Assembly (NCBI GenBank): GCA_028023455.1
Contig: JAQFVV010000255.1
Span: forward strand, 186,001 to 250,000
Length of the DNA: 64,000 bases
Origin: Epiperipatus broadwayi
Lineage: Eukaryota > Onychophora > Udeonychophora > Euonychophora > Peripatidae
Reading direction: 5' to 3'
Shown here: piece by piece, positions 22,500 to 32,939 of the stretch
How the letters are laid out: each line of letters starts with the position of its first letter
Position numbering within the stretch: position 1 is the stretch's first letter
Program-made: the position numbers and the translations under genes
Notes under the pieces: model-generated
The model's database searches: none
Seen by the model: only the letters and a program-made list of their open reading frames with translations
What the model was told of the DNA's origin: nothing

Positions 22500-24000
22500 T
22501 ATTACAAAATTTATTCTTAGAATTTTTTAACATTTTGCTTAAATTGGAATGCCTGTACTCATGTATAAGTGACTAATGTGATGATAACTCCATTGGTATT
22601 TTAGTGCTACTTGACCTTTCAAGAAATTCAGTATATGATATTTAAATAGAATTGTACGCAAAACCTAACATTTTCCTACAATTTATTAAAAGAACATTAA
22701 TGTATTGATAATGTTTGATGTTTTCATATTGACTTGTATCTATCCTAAATTTAAAAAATCGCCAATAAAAATAACATGAAAATCGACTGCAACAAGTATG
22801 ATAAGACTATTGATAACTTTTGGGATGCTTCAAAAGAGTCGAAATGAAATGTTGTAAATTACATTCAGTCACCTGTATTCTGTTTCATTTAATAAATACT
22901 TTTTTTTTATTAATTAAGAAAACATTTAAAGTAGTTGTTATTTGCATAACTATTATTTTATACTTAAATTAAGTAAAGGATTAGTAATAATCATTATTGT
23001 ATTTATCTAAAATGGATGGTGTCAAAGTTGAGAGTGGAGGGAGTTTGACAATGGTAAATGAAAATGTAACAATTTATTATAAAAAGTTACCGCTGGTTCC
23101 TAATAATGATAATCATTACTTGTATTGTCAATAAGGAATTTTCACAAACGATCACCTTCTCTAAATCTTTTCATCTTTTTTTGGCTAAGCTACTCCTACT
23201 TTTAAAAATCATGTATCAACTTCTTTCTTTTTTTATCGACCACAATTATCTCCAACAAATATTTTATAATTTCTATAGCTCATAGTATTCTTTTGCTTCA
23301 AAATTTTCTTACTAAACAAACTCTTCTGACTCCTCTGTTTAATATTTCTGGATAATCATATCATTCCAACTTTTCTATCAATTACAAATTCATGCCTCTA
23401 AATAATTTTTCTTCTTTCTTTTTCAATTAAAGTTTCGGACCCAACATACAAATTATTTGATAAGCTTTATTTATTAAATTTCAATTTAAAAGATTGTGAA
23501 AGAACACACTTCAATTATTAAAACCTGGTTAGCTACCTGCATCACAACTTTCATTTTCAACCAACCGATTTCCAGTCACTAATATACAAATGGCTTTTTT
23601 TTCAATTACTACTTTGAAATGGCATTACTCAGGATTACATATAATCTGTATGAACATTCAAGCGTCCAATTGCCATATTTTTTACTATATTTTACATTTT
23701 TTATCATAAATTAAATCAGTTCATAATTAAACCCATGTACGATAATTTTATTCTGATCCTACGGGATTCTAGAGAATAATTGATTCTAATTTGATCAAGC
23801 ACAAAAATATAGATTATTTAAACAATTCTGATTTGTATTTTTAGTAAATCTTCACATTTTAAAATCACTTTTAGATTTTTACTATCATCAAATTTGAAAT
23901 AGAAGTATGAAAATGCATGTAACATTATATATATAAAAAATTAATTATCATGTACTGTTTGTTGTTTGTCTGAAGATTGTAGATGGTGGCATTTTAGTAA
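22500..24000. other. AT-rich non-coding stretch
   Basis: No feature could be supported. Confidence 0.4.
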
Positions 24001-24005
24001 TAATT

Positions 24006-24546
24006 ATATATTGGTCTATTTTCATCATCTAATATTAAATTATAAATGTCTTTACAAAAATGCAAACTTTATTTAAATTTTTTAAATATCTTTAACTGTT
24101 AATAATAACATATGTGCTAGTATATGACACATTTTAAATAATATGATTCTTCACTCCAGGTATTTCTGGCCTCACCAGTAATAGTACTAGCATGGGAACC
24201 AACTTTGCTGTTAGGAAAAGGTGGAGAAAGCAAGCAGACCCTCATAAACATGTAAATGACATTTTTATTGACTATTCCATTTGATAGAATATCCCAATTG
24301 ATTAGACTGTCACCTTAAATTCAATATTCATGAATCTAAAATGTCCATGCTTGGTTTTTATGCTTTTACTGTCACTTATCAGGCTGGCAACACTTGAAGA
24401 AGATAGGAGAATAATATCACTTGAAACACATGTTATATACTAATCTGTAAGCTATTACTAACAATAGAACATATTTGAAAAGTTTAAATAAAAGTTTTCT
24501 AAGGACATTTAATATTAGAAAATGGAAATAGTCCAACATATAACTA
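24006..24546. repeat. Fold-back repeat, family C copy 2
   Basis: Arms TCTATTTTCATCATCTAATA and AAAATGGAAATAGTCCAACA with mirrored TTTAAAT and GTTAATAATAAC segments. The interior has GTGCTAGTATATGAC, a tRNA-like part broken by changes, and CTTGAAGAAGATAGGAGAAT followed by CACTTGAAAC, a decayed form of the family C hammerhead-like motif (24383-24425). Confidence 0.75.
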
Positions 24547-24829
24547 TGAACATCTTTTATTGTTTATGTGAGCATGTGATTAATCATGATTGGTCAAACA
24601 GATTTACTTTAGAGTGTTTGAAATGTTAAAAAAATTGAGCACCTGGAGTGGATTTAGCTGAGCATAGTCACTGGACCTTAAGCTTTAATGTGTGCCATTC
24701 TACCAGAATACTAAACCATACATGGTAAAAAAAATCAGTTATAAAATAAAACTAAAAATAGCATCTAGCATTATAAACGTGGACATGAGATTTATTGAAC
24801 AAATCACTTTTTAAGATATATAAAGATAT

Positions 24830-25245
24830 ACTATTTGAGCTTAAATGAAAAAATAAAGATACATAAAAGTAGGGTAAGAAATAAATATCTTAGTTCTGCT
24901 TTATATATCCATGAAAAAGATACAGGCAACACTATTAATTTTGATGAAGCTAAGGTTGGTTTCTTTGAAAAAAATAAATAAAAAGAAGAATTGAAGAATC
25001 TTTATTATTAAAAATTTATGATTCTGAAGCAATTAACTTATTTAAAAGTTGTTTTAATATTAAGGATATGTAAGGTAAATGGAATTGTGGGTAATGTTTA
25101 GTTTAAATATGGTGTTATTTTGTAGTTCTTTACATGTGAGAAGTCTGCTTGTAGGAATGAAACCATTGGTTGTGCTTTAGAGTTTATTTTTGCATTAGTT
25201 TGTTTGAGTTGTGAATTTGGGATAATTTTGATTATTTGTATTTAT
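24830..25245 (+). pseudogene. Penelope-like element 3' end (GIY-YIG tail and 3' UTR)
   Basis: Closely related to the end of PLE-2: the frame reads YLSSALYIHEKDTG, then FDEAKVGFFEK, then after stops SLLLKIYDSEAINLFKSC, matching the C-terminal half of the GIY-YIG endonuclease. The 3' UTR follows (TTACATGTGAGAAGTCTG, GAATGAAACCATTGG, TTTGGGATAATTTTGATTAT). An in-frame stop sits in the FEKNK segment. A family C fold-back begins at its very 3' end (25243). Confidence 0.8.
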
Positions 25246-25303
25246 ATGCTGGACTATTTCCATCATCTAATATTAAATAAGTAATAGCACACAGGTTAGT
25301 ATA

Positions 25304-25350
25304 TGCACAACATTTCAAGTGGTGTTATTCTCCTCTCTTCAGGTGTTGCT
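25304..25350 (-). ncRNA. Hammerhead-like motif, family C copy 3
   Basis: Minus strand: AACAC, core CTGAAGA (25336-25342), a stem II region GAGGAGAATAACACCACTT that has partly lost its 5' strand, core GAAA, then TGTT and GTGCA. Stem I CAC/GTG is short and stem III is one pair. Compare copy 1 at 20765-20815, where stem II is complete. Confidence 0.4.
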
Positions 25351-25374
25351 GGTCTGACCGGTGATAGTACTAGA

Positions 25375-25452
25375 ATGGGAATCAAACCTGAACCTTTAGA
25401 TTCTTCAAATATTGAATTTTAAGGAAATGCTCTAACAAATTGAGCCATTCTG
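25375..25452 (-). promoter_or_regulatory. tRNA-like A and B boxes in family C copy 3
   Basis: Minus strand TGGCTCAATTTGTTAGAGCA (A box and D arm) followed about 35 bases later by GGTTTGATTCCC (B box). The mirror arm on the plus strand has CAGGTTCGATTAC near 25500. This is a tRNA-derived polymerase III promoter of SINE type; no folded tRNA with a proper anticodon arm is seen. Confidence 0.6.
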
Positions 25453-25689
25453 CCAAAAAGCATTACCTTAAAATTCAATATTCAAGAATCTAAAAGTCCA
25501 GGTTCGATTACAATCTTAGTACTGTCACTGGTTAAGTGAGCAAGACTTGAAGAAGAGAGAAGAAGAATACCACTTAAAACATTGTGTGAATAATAAACTG
25601 TGTGCTATTACTAACAGTTGAATGTAATTGAAAATTTAGATGTTACATTTTTCTAAAGTCATTTAATATTTAATATTAGATGATCACAA

Positions 25690-26015
25690 ACCTTCAGGCA
25701 GAAAGATATACTATGCTTAACAACTGTTCAAATTTAAACTAAACAATACAGCTTTATTGAAAAATATTTTTATGTATCAATGGTTGCTTCTTATATGCCA
25801 ATTGATTCTTATTTATAGGCTATTCCGAAGTAGTCATTATTAAACGGATTTTACATTTTTTTTTTAATTGCAAGGCATATATAAAAGTTTTTTATTGTTA
25901 TTATCTTGAGAGTAATACAATGATAATTTTAATGTTCACTTTATGTAGTATTAGTTTAATGATATTAAAAATTAGTACAAAGTTTTTTTTATATATAAAA
26001 AAAAAACAACTAACA
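25690..26015. other. AT-rich non-coding stretch
   Basis: Nothing recognised; the 79-codon frame beginning at 25920 runs into the fold-back at 26021. Confidence 0.4.
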
Positions 26016-26020
26016 TATTT

Positions 26021-26210
26021 AAATATAGGGGATTTGAACTCAGACTTTCAAGCATCCACCAACTATCCACACTATCTCATACAGCATGAAATATGTATAT
26101 TGGTGATTATTTATCTTTTCTACATGTGTGTGGTCATATATATCAGTTGTATGAGATAGTGTGGATAGTTGATGGGTGCTTGAAAGTCTGAGTTCAAATC
26201 CCCTATATTT
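26021..26210. repeat. Fold-back repeat, family A copy 2, ribozyme truncated
   Basis: Arms GGGGATTTGAACTCAGACTT and AAGTCTGAGTTCAAATCCCC pair over about 60 bases. The central loop retains AGCATGAAATATGTATATTG then GTGATTATTTATC, which is the 3' half of the family A hammerhead (stem II 3' strand, GAAA, stem III, stem I 3' strand). CTGATGA and the 5' half are missing, so no ribozyme can form. Confidence 0.85.
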
Positions 26211-26214
26211 ACAA

Positions 26215-26825
26215 TTAAGTTCCAGGTTTGTGAAGAGTGCCTGGTTTTCAAATATTTATATCATTTAAATATATTTCCTTTTGAACTATTACTATAAAAA
26301 CTTGACACATGTATATTCTTTTTTTTAATTAAATCATTGATTGCAATTGTTTATGTGGTCAATCACTAAATATTGAAAACTACCACCATATATATTTCAA
26401 TAATGTATTATTTTTCAAATAAAAAAAGTAATTAGAAGTCAATTAAAATTTCGTTTTCAAAAACAATACTAATATATATTTATACAATAATGATTCAAAA
26501 TTCATGTGTACTTTTATATACAAAAATCATTAATTATGCATATGAACTCTGAATTATCCATAGAGTCTGAATTAAAAAAAAAGCTCACCTCCATTAAACT
26601 TATATTTAAGTGCAAATGTTTTGTTGGTGAATTAGCAATGTTTCTAATGACAAGGAGTGAAACGTGATTTTATTAATTTGTTAATTAAAAGGCTGAGTTA
26701 CACCAAAGATCTCCGAAGATCGCTAAAATCTGTTAATTAATACAAATGGTCTGCTACAAATTTAAAACGCAAATGAGTAGATATAATGCATCATAGTCTT
26801 TTTATGTGCTTGAATTTCTGAAATA
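26215..26825. other. AT-rich non-coding stretch
   Basis: No supported feature. Confidence 0.4.
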
Positions 26826-26831
26826 CAAAGT

Positions 26832-27086
26832 CATATAAAGGGTTTGAACTCAGACTTTCACACGACCCTCAACCATCCATGCTATCTCACACCGATGATG
26901 CACTTCATTGTATATATGTGTGAAGATGATAATCTGGATCAACTGACGAGTGCTGATTTAGCATGAAATACCTATATTGGTGATTATTTATCTTTTCGAC
27001 ATGTGTGTGGTTAAGTGTATCCGCGGTATGATATAGCATGGATGGTTGAGGGTCGTGTGAAAGTCTGAGTTCAAACCCCCTATATA
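26832..27086. repeat. Fold-back repeat, family A copy 3
   Basis: Arms GGGTTTGAACTCAGACTTTC and GAAAGTCTGAGTTCAAACCC with mirrored ACGACCCTCAACCATCCATG. The left arm is short (about 65 bases) and the right arm keeps one complete hammerhead motif. Confidence 0.85.
26931..26985 (+). ncRNA. Hammerhead ribozyme-like motif, family A copy 3
   Basis: AATC, TGG, ATCAA, core CTGACGA (26943-26949, allowed at the variable position 7), stem II GTGCT/AGCAT, core GAAA (26965-26968), stem III A-U, U-A, A-U with loop CC, UA ending at 26976, then TTGGT and GATT. All invariant core bases are present. This is the best-preserved copy with three stem III pairs. The predicted cut is after 26976. Confidence 0.65.
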
Positions 27087-27244
27087 TTACATATAGAAGT
27101 GAAGGTATGAAAAAGCTTATACTGTAGAAAAAAAAATTCATATTTCAAAATAGTCTTTTAAGGAAAAATATTAGTCTGTATATTTAAAAATTCGTTGCCG
27201 TATATATTTTGCGTGTGGAGAATATGTTAATTTCTATTTATCAG

Positions 27245-27325
27245 ATAAATGAGCAAGAAACAGATTTGAACTTTGTTAATAAAAAAGAAGATATCAATGA
27301 TTTCTGGAAAAAACAAATTAAAAAG
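27245..27325 (+). other. Candidate coding exon of unknown gene
   Basis: An 81-base stretch open in one frame, preceded by a pyrimidine-rich tract and TTTATCAG and followed by GTGAGAAA, both reasonable splice sites. Translation: INEQETDLNFVNKKEDINDF then WKKQIKK, a charged, lysine- and asparagine-rich segment. No neighbouring exon was found that would confirm a gene, and no domain is recognised. In AT-rich DNA such a combination can occur by chance. Confidence 0.25.
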
Positions 27326-27329
27326 GTGA

Positions 27330-27780
27330 GAAAATGATTTTTATTTAAATACTTAAATTACTGTTAATTTACTTTGTTATATTGAAGTTCAATCATAGAA
27401 AAAGAAATTACTGTCTTAACAATTTTAATAACTTTTTAATGCATATATACAGGGGGAAAGAAATAATGTAGATTTTAAAATTAACCATCCTTAAAAGATT
27501 AACTTTAGTATTGTAATTAAATTACGATATTAACAAGAATATTTTTACAATAATATGCTTTTGGTGCTATTATTGAAAATCATGCAAAGTGCTTAAAAAT
27601 TGTATGTGGTACTTAATCGTTGCTTTTTGTTCTAAATATTTATATATTATTTTTTAATTTTTATGCATAAGGACATTTTCATTATGTCCATGACTTTGTA
27701 TTTAAATTGAAATATAATTTTAAAATTTTCTCAAATAGGTAAGAATTCTGAACATAACTAGTTTTTAACAAGCTACCCAT
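27330..27780. other. AT-rich non-coding stretch
   Basis: No supported feature. Confidence 0.4.
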
Positions 27781-27792
27781 TAATTAAATAGT

Positions 27793-28240
27793 AAACAAGG
27801 CAAAACTATCCATACAGTAGTGCCACCCTGTGCCAACCAGAGTAATCAATGGATGCCAGAAGGCTTGTGCATAAAATCCCTATCTAGTTTGTACTGATCC
27901 AATATTCCAAGACTAGATTCTGGCTTGTGGCCTTTGTCAGTGAGGAACTTGGATCTGAGAGCACTGCACCTAAATCTTAGGATCTAATGCAACCCTCCAG
28001 CAGCCACCTTTTATTTCTACTTAATTACAAAACTGAGAATGAAATTGAAAACACAATAATATTTTCAATCTAAACTCAATAGCTTATATAATCATATGGG
28101 TCTGAACGCAGTTCAGCACCTATACATTTTAGTGTCTTTGGCTTTTTTACAACCATAGCCACCACTATCCTATTAAGCAGGATTGGTGTTAAACCACTAA
28201 CATCACATGATCACAATCTCTTATACTAGCACATAATTGT
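27793..28240 (-). repeat. Family E repeat, single-arm copy
   Basis: One arm of the family E element: CCAACCAGAGTAATCAATGG, CCAGAAGGCTTGTGCATAAA, ATCCAATATTCC, a hammerhead-like motif, GATCTGAGAGCACTGCACCT and CAACCCTCCAGCAGCCACCT. It is followed directly by a palindromic copy. Related copies are at 28245-28565 and 36150-36620. Confidence 0.8.
27897..27951 (-). ncRNA. Hammerhead-like motif, family E copy 1 (mutated core)
   Basis: Minus strand: AAGTTCCTCA, core CTGACAA (27934-27940; G8 changed to A), stem II GGC/GCC around CACAA, core GAAT (GAAA with one change), stem III C-G with loop TA, GUC, then TTGGAATATTGG. The layout is clear but two core changes make it inactive. Confidence 0.5.
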
Positions 28241-28244
28241 TATT

Positions 28245-28565
28245 AAACAAGGCTAAATCTCCATACAGTAGTGCCATCCTGGGCCAACCAGAGTAATCAA
28301 TGTATTCCAGAAGGTTTGTGCATAAAATCCCTATCTAGTTCCTACTCATCCAATATTCCCAGACTAGTTTCTCACTGAAAAAGCCCACAAACCAGAAACT
28401 AGTCTGGGGATATTGGATGAGTAGGCACTAGATAGGGATTTTATGCACAAGCCTTCTGGCATTCAATGATTACTCTGGTTGGCACAGGGTGGCACTACTG
28501 TATATACAGTTTTGCCTTATTTAATAAGAATTGTGTGCTAGTATAAGAGATAGTAATCATGTGAT
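28245..28565. repeat. Fold-back repeat, family E copy 2
   Basis: A palindrome centred near 28385: ATAAAATCCCTATCTAGT on the left and ACTAGATAGGGATTTTAT on the right, with outer ends CATACAGTAGTGCCATCCTG and CAGGGTGGCACTACTGTATA. The centre holds the hammerhead-like motif at 28366-28410. Confidence 0.85.
28366..28410 (+). ncRNA. Hammerhead-like motif, family E copy 2
   Basis: Stem I strand TTCTCA, core CTGAAAA (G8 lost), weak stem II AGCCCACAAACCA, core GAAAC (28395-28399), stem III A-U and C-G with loop TA, GUC (28402-28404), then TGGGGA. Stem I gives 6 pairs including two G-U. The predicted cut is after C28404. One core change is expected to inactivate it. Confidence 0.5.
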
Positions 28566-28669
28566 GTTTAGTAATTAAATAGTAAAAAGTATCTAACTAT
28601 TGTTAATTTGAGAATAAAATAAAATAGAAAAACTGCTATAACCTTTGCCAAATGGAAGGAATATTTTCA

Positions 28670-30300
28670 CTTCCACAATACCTATTTAAACATTTATTTC
28701 TAGTGCTGTTTCTAATTGTAATAAATTGAATCAGCCATTCAATCTATTGTGCACTTTTTTTTTATGAGTGTTAAATAATAAATGAGTACTTCCACTTCCA
28801 ACACAAGATATAGTATTTAGGAAAGAATAAAATGAATCCACTTATTCAATCCAACCCAAATGCTTATATATGGGAAAATCTTAAGTACTGTAAGTAAAAG
28901 TGTGAGGATAGACTACTCACTTTAAACCACTGTTTACAATATCTGAATGAATGACGTCGACAAAATTATCTAGAATTTATTAGACGTCACTCACAAATGA
29001 AACTTTAAACATATGTAAATAAACATTTTTTTTTAGCACTGTTTCTAATTGTAATAAATTTAATCAACCATTCAAGCTGTTGTGCGCTTTTTTTTATGAG
29101 TGTTAAATAATAAATGAGTACTTCCACTTCCAACACAAGATATATTTCATTCCAATATCAGCCTTTCAAGCTAATTGAGCACGTGCCTTTGATAGGGTTA
29201 AATAAATGAATACTCTCTTCTTCATTCAAGATATAGCATTTATGCAGGAATAAAAAGAATCCCTCTTATTCCTATGACACAAATTCTTTTATATGAGCAA
29301 ATCTGAAGAACTTCTGAAGAGAGCGTGAGTATATTCTCACTTTAAATTACTATTTACGATGTTTTTTGACTGAATGACGCCGGTGTAATTACCTAGAATT
29401 TACTAGACGTCATTCTTACTGAAATTTAATTATGAGTAAATAAGCAAATATTTTATCTAGCACCGTGCTTGCAATTATAATTAAGTTTCAGTAAGAATGA
29501 CGTCTAGTAAATTCTAAATAATTACACCGGCGTCATTCAGTCAAAAAACATCGTAAATAGTAATTTAAAGTGAGAATATACTCATGCTCTCTTCAGAAGT
29601 TCTTCAGATTTGCTCATATAAAAGAATTTGAGTCATAGGAATAAGAGGGATTCTTTTTATTCCTGCATAAATGCTATATCTTGAATGAAGAAGAGAGTAT
29701 TCATTTATTTAACACTATCAAAGGCGCATGCTCAATTAGCTTGAAAGGCTGATATTGGAATGAAATATAATTGCAAGCACAGTGCTAGATAAAATATTTG
29801 CTTATTTAAACACAAGATATAGTATTTAGGAAAGAATAAAATGAATCCACTTATTCAATCCAACCCAAATGCTTATATATGGGCAAATCTTAAGTACTGT
29901 AAATGAAAGTGTGAGGATAGACTACTCCCTTTAAACCACTGTTTACAATATCTGAATGAATGATGTTGATGAAATTATCTAGAATTTACTAGATGTCACT
30001 CACAAATGAAAATTTAAACATATGTAAATAAACATTTATTTTTAGCACTGGTTCTAATTGTAATAAATTTAATCAGCCATTCAAGCTATTGTGTGCTTTT
30101 TTTATGAATGATAAATAATAAATGAGTACTTCCACTTCCAACACAAGATATAGTATTTAGGAAAGAATAAAATGAATCCACTTATTCAATCCAACCCAAA
30201 TGCTTATATATGGGCAAATATTAAGTACTGTAAGTGAAAGTGTGAGGATAGACTACTCATTTTAAACCACTGTTTGAATGGCTGATTAAATCCCTGTTTA
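28670..30300. repeat. Tandem array of family F repeat units with a nested palindrome
   Basis: Units share GAGTACTTCCACTTCCAACA, CAAGATATAGTATTTAGGAA, TGAATCCACTTATTCAATCC and TTAGCACTG.TTCTAATTG. Copies start near 28680, 29035, 29810 and 30040. Between units 2 and 3 lies a palindrome (29142-29768). Units differ by point changes, so the array has persisted. No coding capacity was found. Confidence 0.8.
29142..29768. repeat. Fold-back repeat, family F, about 310-base arms
   Basis: The left arm starts ATTTCATTCCAATATCAGCC and the right arm ends GGCTGATATTGGAATGAAAT. Arms are nearly perfect, with mirrored ACGCCGGTGTAATTACC/ATTACACCGGCGT and GACGTCATTCTTACTGAAA. Inside each arm, CTGAAGAGAGCGTGAGTATA followed by TTCTCACTTTAAATTAC has a CUGANGA-like core and a GTGAG/CTCAC hairpin, but TAAA replaces GAAA, so it is at most a relic hammerhead. 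Confidence 0.85.
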
Positions 30301-30304
30301 GAGT

Positions 30305-31325
30305 AATTCAGGAGAGAATCTTGCATTAGAATGGGTTATTTATTGTTATTTATTTATTTTATTTTAAAAGTTGTAGTACAGTAGTAAGTCATGCCTTTTC
30401 CATGTTGATTCAAATTCTGTCTAGATAAAGTTGAACATTTTTTCATGTTTCAAGCAATATTATTATTTCTTTAGATTATCAACTATAGACAGTATAATCT
30501 TGTAATATTTCCAGTAAGTTGGATATGTAGACATTCTCAATTACAAGTTAAATGAAAAATGGAAAGCTAATCTAACTATCACTATCTGAAAAGCATACTA
30601 ACGAAATCTCTTTCACTATTTGTCTATGGGAGCTATTAAAGAGAGATTTTCTATACAGTGAACCGATTAAAGATTGTTTTCAATTACTATTATATATATA
30701 TATATATATAATATAATTATAAATAATCTTTATATATAGATATATATATATATGATTGCTAACAGCATGCATTTCTGCAAAGTTTAGTGTAGTGGATGGA
30801 CTGAGGAACTCTGGATCTCAACTGTGTGGATCATATTTTTAATTTTGTCACATCTGTTGCTTAAAATTTTTATGAACTCCCAAACATCATTTTACATATG
30901 TTAAAATATATATTAGATGATAATGATGATAATAATAAATCGTATTTTCTTTAACCTTGAGTATTTTTATCTCATTAAAACAAGTTATTCATTTCTCTTT
31001 TTTAAGAGTTTTTAAAAGGTGATGTAGATATCAGGTTATTATGAGGTTTGCAACTGAAGTTTTTTTAATGACTAAAGAATGTCTTAAAGTGAAAAAAATA
31101 ATCATGTTTTATAATGAATTTTTTTTAAAAATGCAACAATTATTATACTTTTATTTATCGAACAAAAGTTAGCATGGAATAATAATAGTTCGACTGAGAA
31201 ATCAATCTACTTATTCACTGGGACAGAGAAGAAATAATGGAAACAGCTTTATCAAATTAATTATTTATGGTATATATTTTTTATATATTGTGTCAAAGAT
31301 TCAACATTAATATTGTATATCATTT
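30305..31325. other. AT-rich non-coding stretch
   Basis: Contains (TA)n runs at about 30691-30710 and 30733-30754. No gene recognised. Confidence 0.4.
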
Positions 31326-31328
31326 CAG

Positions 31329-32090
31329 GATGCCAAATGGAAAAAATACTGCAATGGAAAAATTATAAAGCCCCCTGAAATCAGAGGCTCTATACACCCC
31401 CACTCCAATTCCCCAAGCTCTCATAAATTTGCAGGCCTCTATGCGTTCTTATATAGAAATATGCAACTATGCAAATTCGAATGGATAGAAAAGACAACAT
31501 ATATCTCTACACTAAAGACTTATTACAAGCAGGCTTCAAACTTAATACCATTAATCACAAAATTAAACTGTTCTATAAGAAAGTTATAAACAATAATAAA
31601 GATCTTAAACTTCCATGTATTACCTTCCCACACTTACCTAAAATCTCCAACCAACTGATTAAGGTCTTGTCTAACAAATTTAAAATCAGTTTTCATATAC
31701 CCCCCAGTACCAATTAGCTTATCAATAATTCTAAAGACAAAATTGCCCCCTCTCACCCACCCCCCATGTCATTTATAGCATCTCATGCCCTCAACCCAGA
31801 TGTCATGCCATTTATTGTGGTGAGACCAAGGCCAGCATAACTAATAGGACCACTCAACATAGATACACTTACAATAGAGGAAAAAAAAGACAATTCATCA
31901 ATATTTTTGGAACACTCTAAGAAGACTGGTTATATATTCGAAACCTCTAACCCCAAGATAGTTTGCATTGAGAAAAATGACATCAAACAGAAAATTAGGG
32001 AGACATACTTCATTGCTGGTAACAATAACTCTATCAATGGATACGATGCCTGCTTCGACACCTCCAAACGCTGGACTATCTAAATAATTT
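31329..32090 (+). pseudogene. Penelope-like element C-terminal region, degenerate
   Basis: Same family as PLE-1. It reads KIIKPPEIRGSIHPHSNSPS, HKFAGLYAFLYRNMQLCKFE, then TKDLLQAGFKLNTINHKIKL and KISFHIPPSTN up to a stop near 31717. The endonuclease part follows in other frames, ending FETSNPKIVCIEKNDIKQKI and DTSKRWTI at about 32083, matching NARIVCRERNDIKRK and KISKKWII of PLE-1. The GIY-YIG core YNISCP...YYGETK is scarcely preserved (SFIASHALNP...). A 3' UTR-like segment with GAGGCAACTCGCCTC hairpin runs to about 32290, directly followed by a family A fold-back. Confidence 0.8.
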
Positions 32091-32408
32091 GCATGTATTT
32101 TGCATATCACTGTTATCTCTCTGCTCTACACTGCTCAGTATTGTTATGAATATGAGGCAACTCGCCTCAAAAGCACTAAGCGTTTAATATTTTTGTACTC
32201 ATTACAGCTTCTCTTTCAAGCGCTTCACATGCTTTTAATTTTATTTATTATAATATTAAGAGAAATGAATACATTGTACAGGATTAAACCTGTATTTATA
32301 TATGTAATGTATGCAGGATTTGAACTCAGACTTTCATGCGACCCATCTCTCTCAGTGCCATTTCATATTGCTGACCCACCTGATCACACACATGTTGAAA
32401 AGATAAAC

Positions 32409-32463
32409 AATCACCAATATACGGATTTCATGCTAAACCAGCAATCATCAGTTGGTCTAGATT
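32409..32463 (-). ncRNA. Hammerhead ribozyme-like motif, family A copy 4 left
   Basis: Minus strand: AATC, TAG, ACCAA, core CTGATGA, stem II TGCT/AGCA, core GAAA, short stem III (A-U, U-A), UA, then TTGGT and GATT. Core complete; inner stem I has 5 pairs and outer stem I 4 pairs. Confidence 0.65.
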
Positions 32464-32782
32464 ACTATCCTCATACATATATGCAATCAGTGCTCAGCTT
32501 CATATTAAGATAGCCAATCTTCGTACTTCAATGGACAGGTTTCAAATTATTCCAACTCACAACTCTTCAGTCTTCCATTTCATTGAAAATCTGATGATGG
32601 AACATTCAAAGCCCTTGTTAGTGCCAAGGTTGTCATCCTACCCATGTTGACATATTAGTCATTCTGACCCCTAATGTACAGGAGAATGAGTTGGAATAGT
32701 TTGAAGCCTGTCCATTAAAGTATGAAGATTGGCTATCTTAATATAAAACTGAGCACTGATTGTATATATGTGTGAGGATAGT

Positions 32783-32837
32783 AATCTAGACCAACTAATG
32801 ATTGCTGTTTTAGCATGAAATATATATATTGGTGATT
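32783..32837 (+). ncRNA. Hammerhead-like motif, family A copy 4 right (mutated core)
   Basis: Same layout as the left arm, but the core reads CTAATGA (G5 to A), which should abolish cleavage. Stem II TGCT/AGCA, GAAA, TATATA stem III region, TTGGT and GATT are all kept. Confidence 0.6.
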
Positions 32838-32939
32838 ATTTATCTGTTCAACATGTGTGTGGTCAGGTGGGTCAGCAATATGAGATGGCACTGAGAGTGG
32901 TGGGTCGTGTGAAAGTCTGAGTTCGAATCCCGAATATAA

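Larger units (their letters stand above)
25243..25684. repeat. Fold-back repeat, family C copy 3
   Basis: Arms start ATGCTGGACTATTTCCATCA and end with TTTAATATTAGATGAT; internal mirrored landmarks are TAGTACTAGAATGGGAATC and TCTTAGTACTGTCACTGG. Both arms carry tRNA-like boxes and a hammerhead-like motif: intact on the left (minus strand), degraded on the right (CTTGAAGAAGAGAGAAG...CTTAAAACATTGTGTG, 25528-25571). Confidence 0.85.
32314..32935. repeat. Fold-back repeat, family A copy 4, with two hammerhead motifs
   Basis: Palindrome of about 620 bases. Outer ends are GGATTTGAACTCAGACTTTC and GAAAGTCTGAGTTCGAATCC. The interior mirror includes CTTCGTACTTCAATGGACAG / CTGTCCATTAAAGTATGAAG. The right terminus GAGTTCGAATCCC is a near-perfect B box. 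Confidence 0.9.

Noticed and set aside
28670-30300. CRISPR-like array
   Set aside because: Units are hundreds of bases, diverged, partly inverted, and the context is clearly eukaryotic.
32100-32513. 137-codon plus-strand frame
   Set aside because: It crosses from the Penelope 3' UTR into a family A fold-back arm; no conserved protein pattern.
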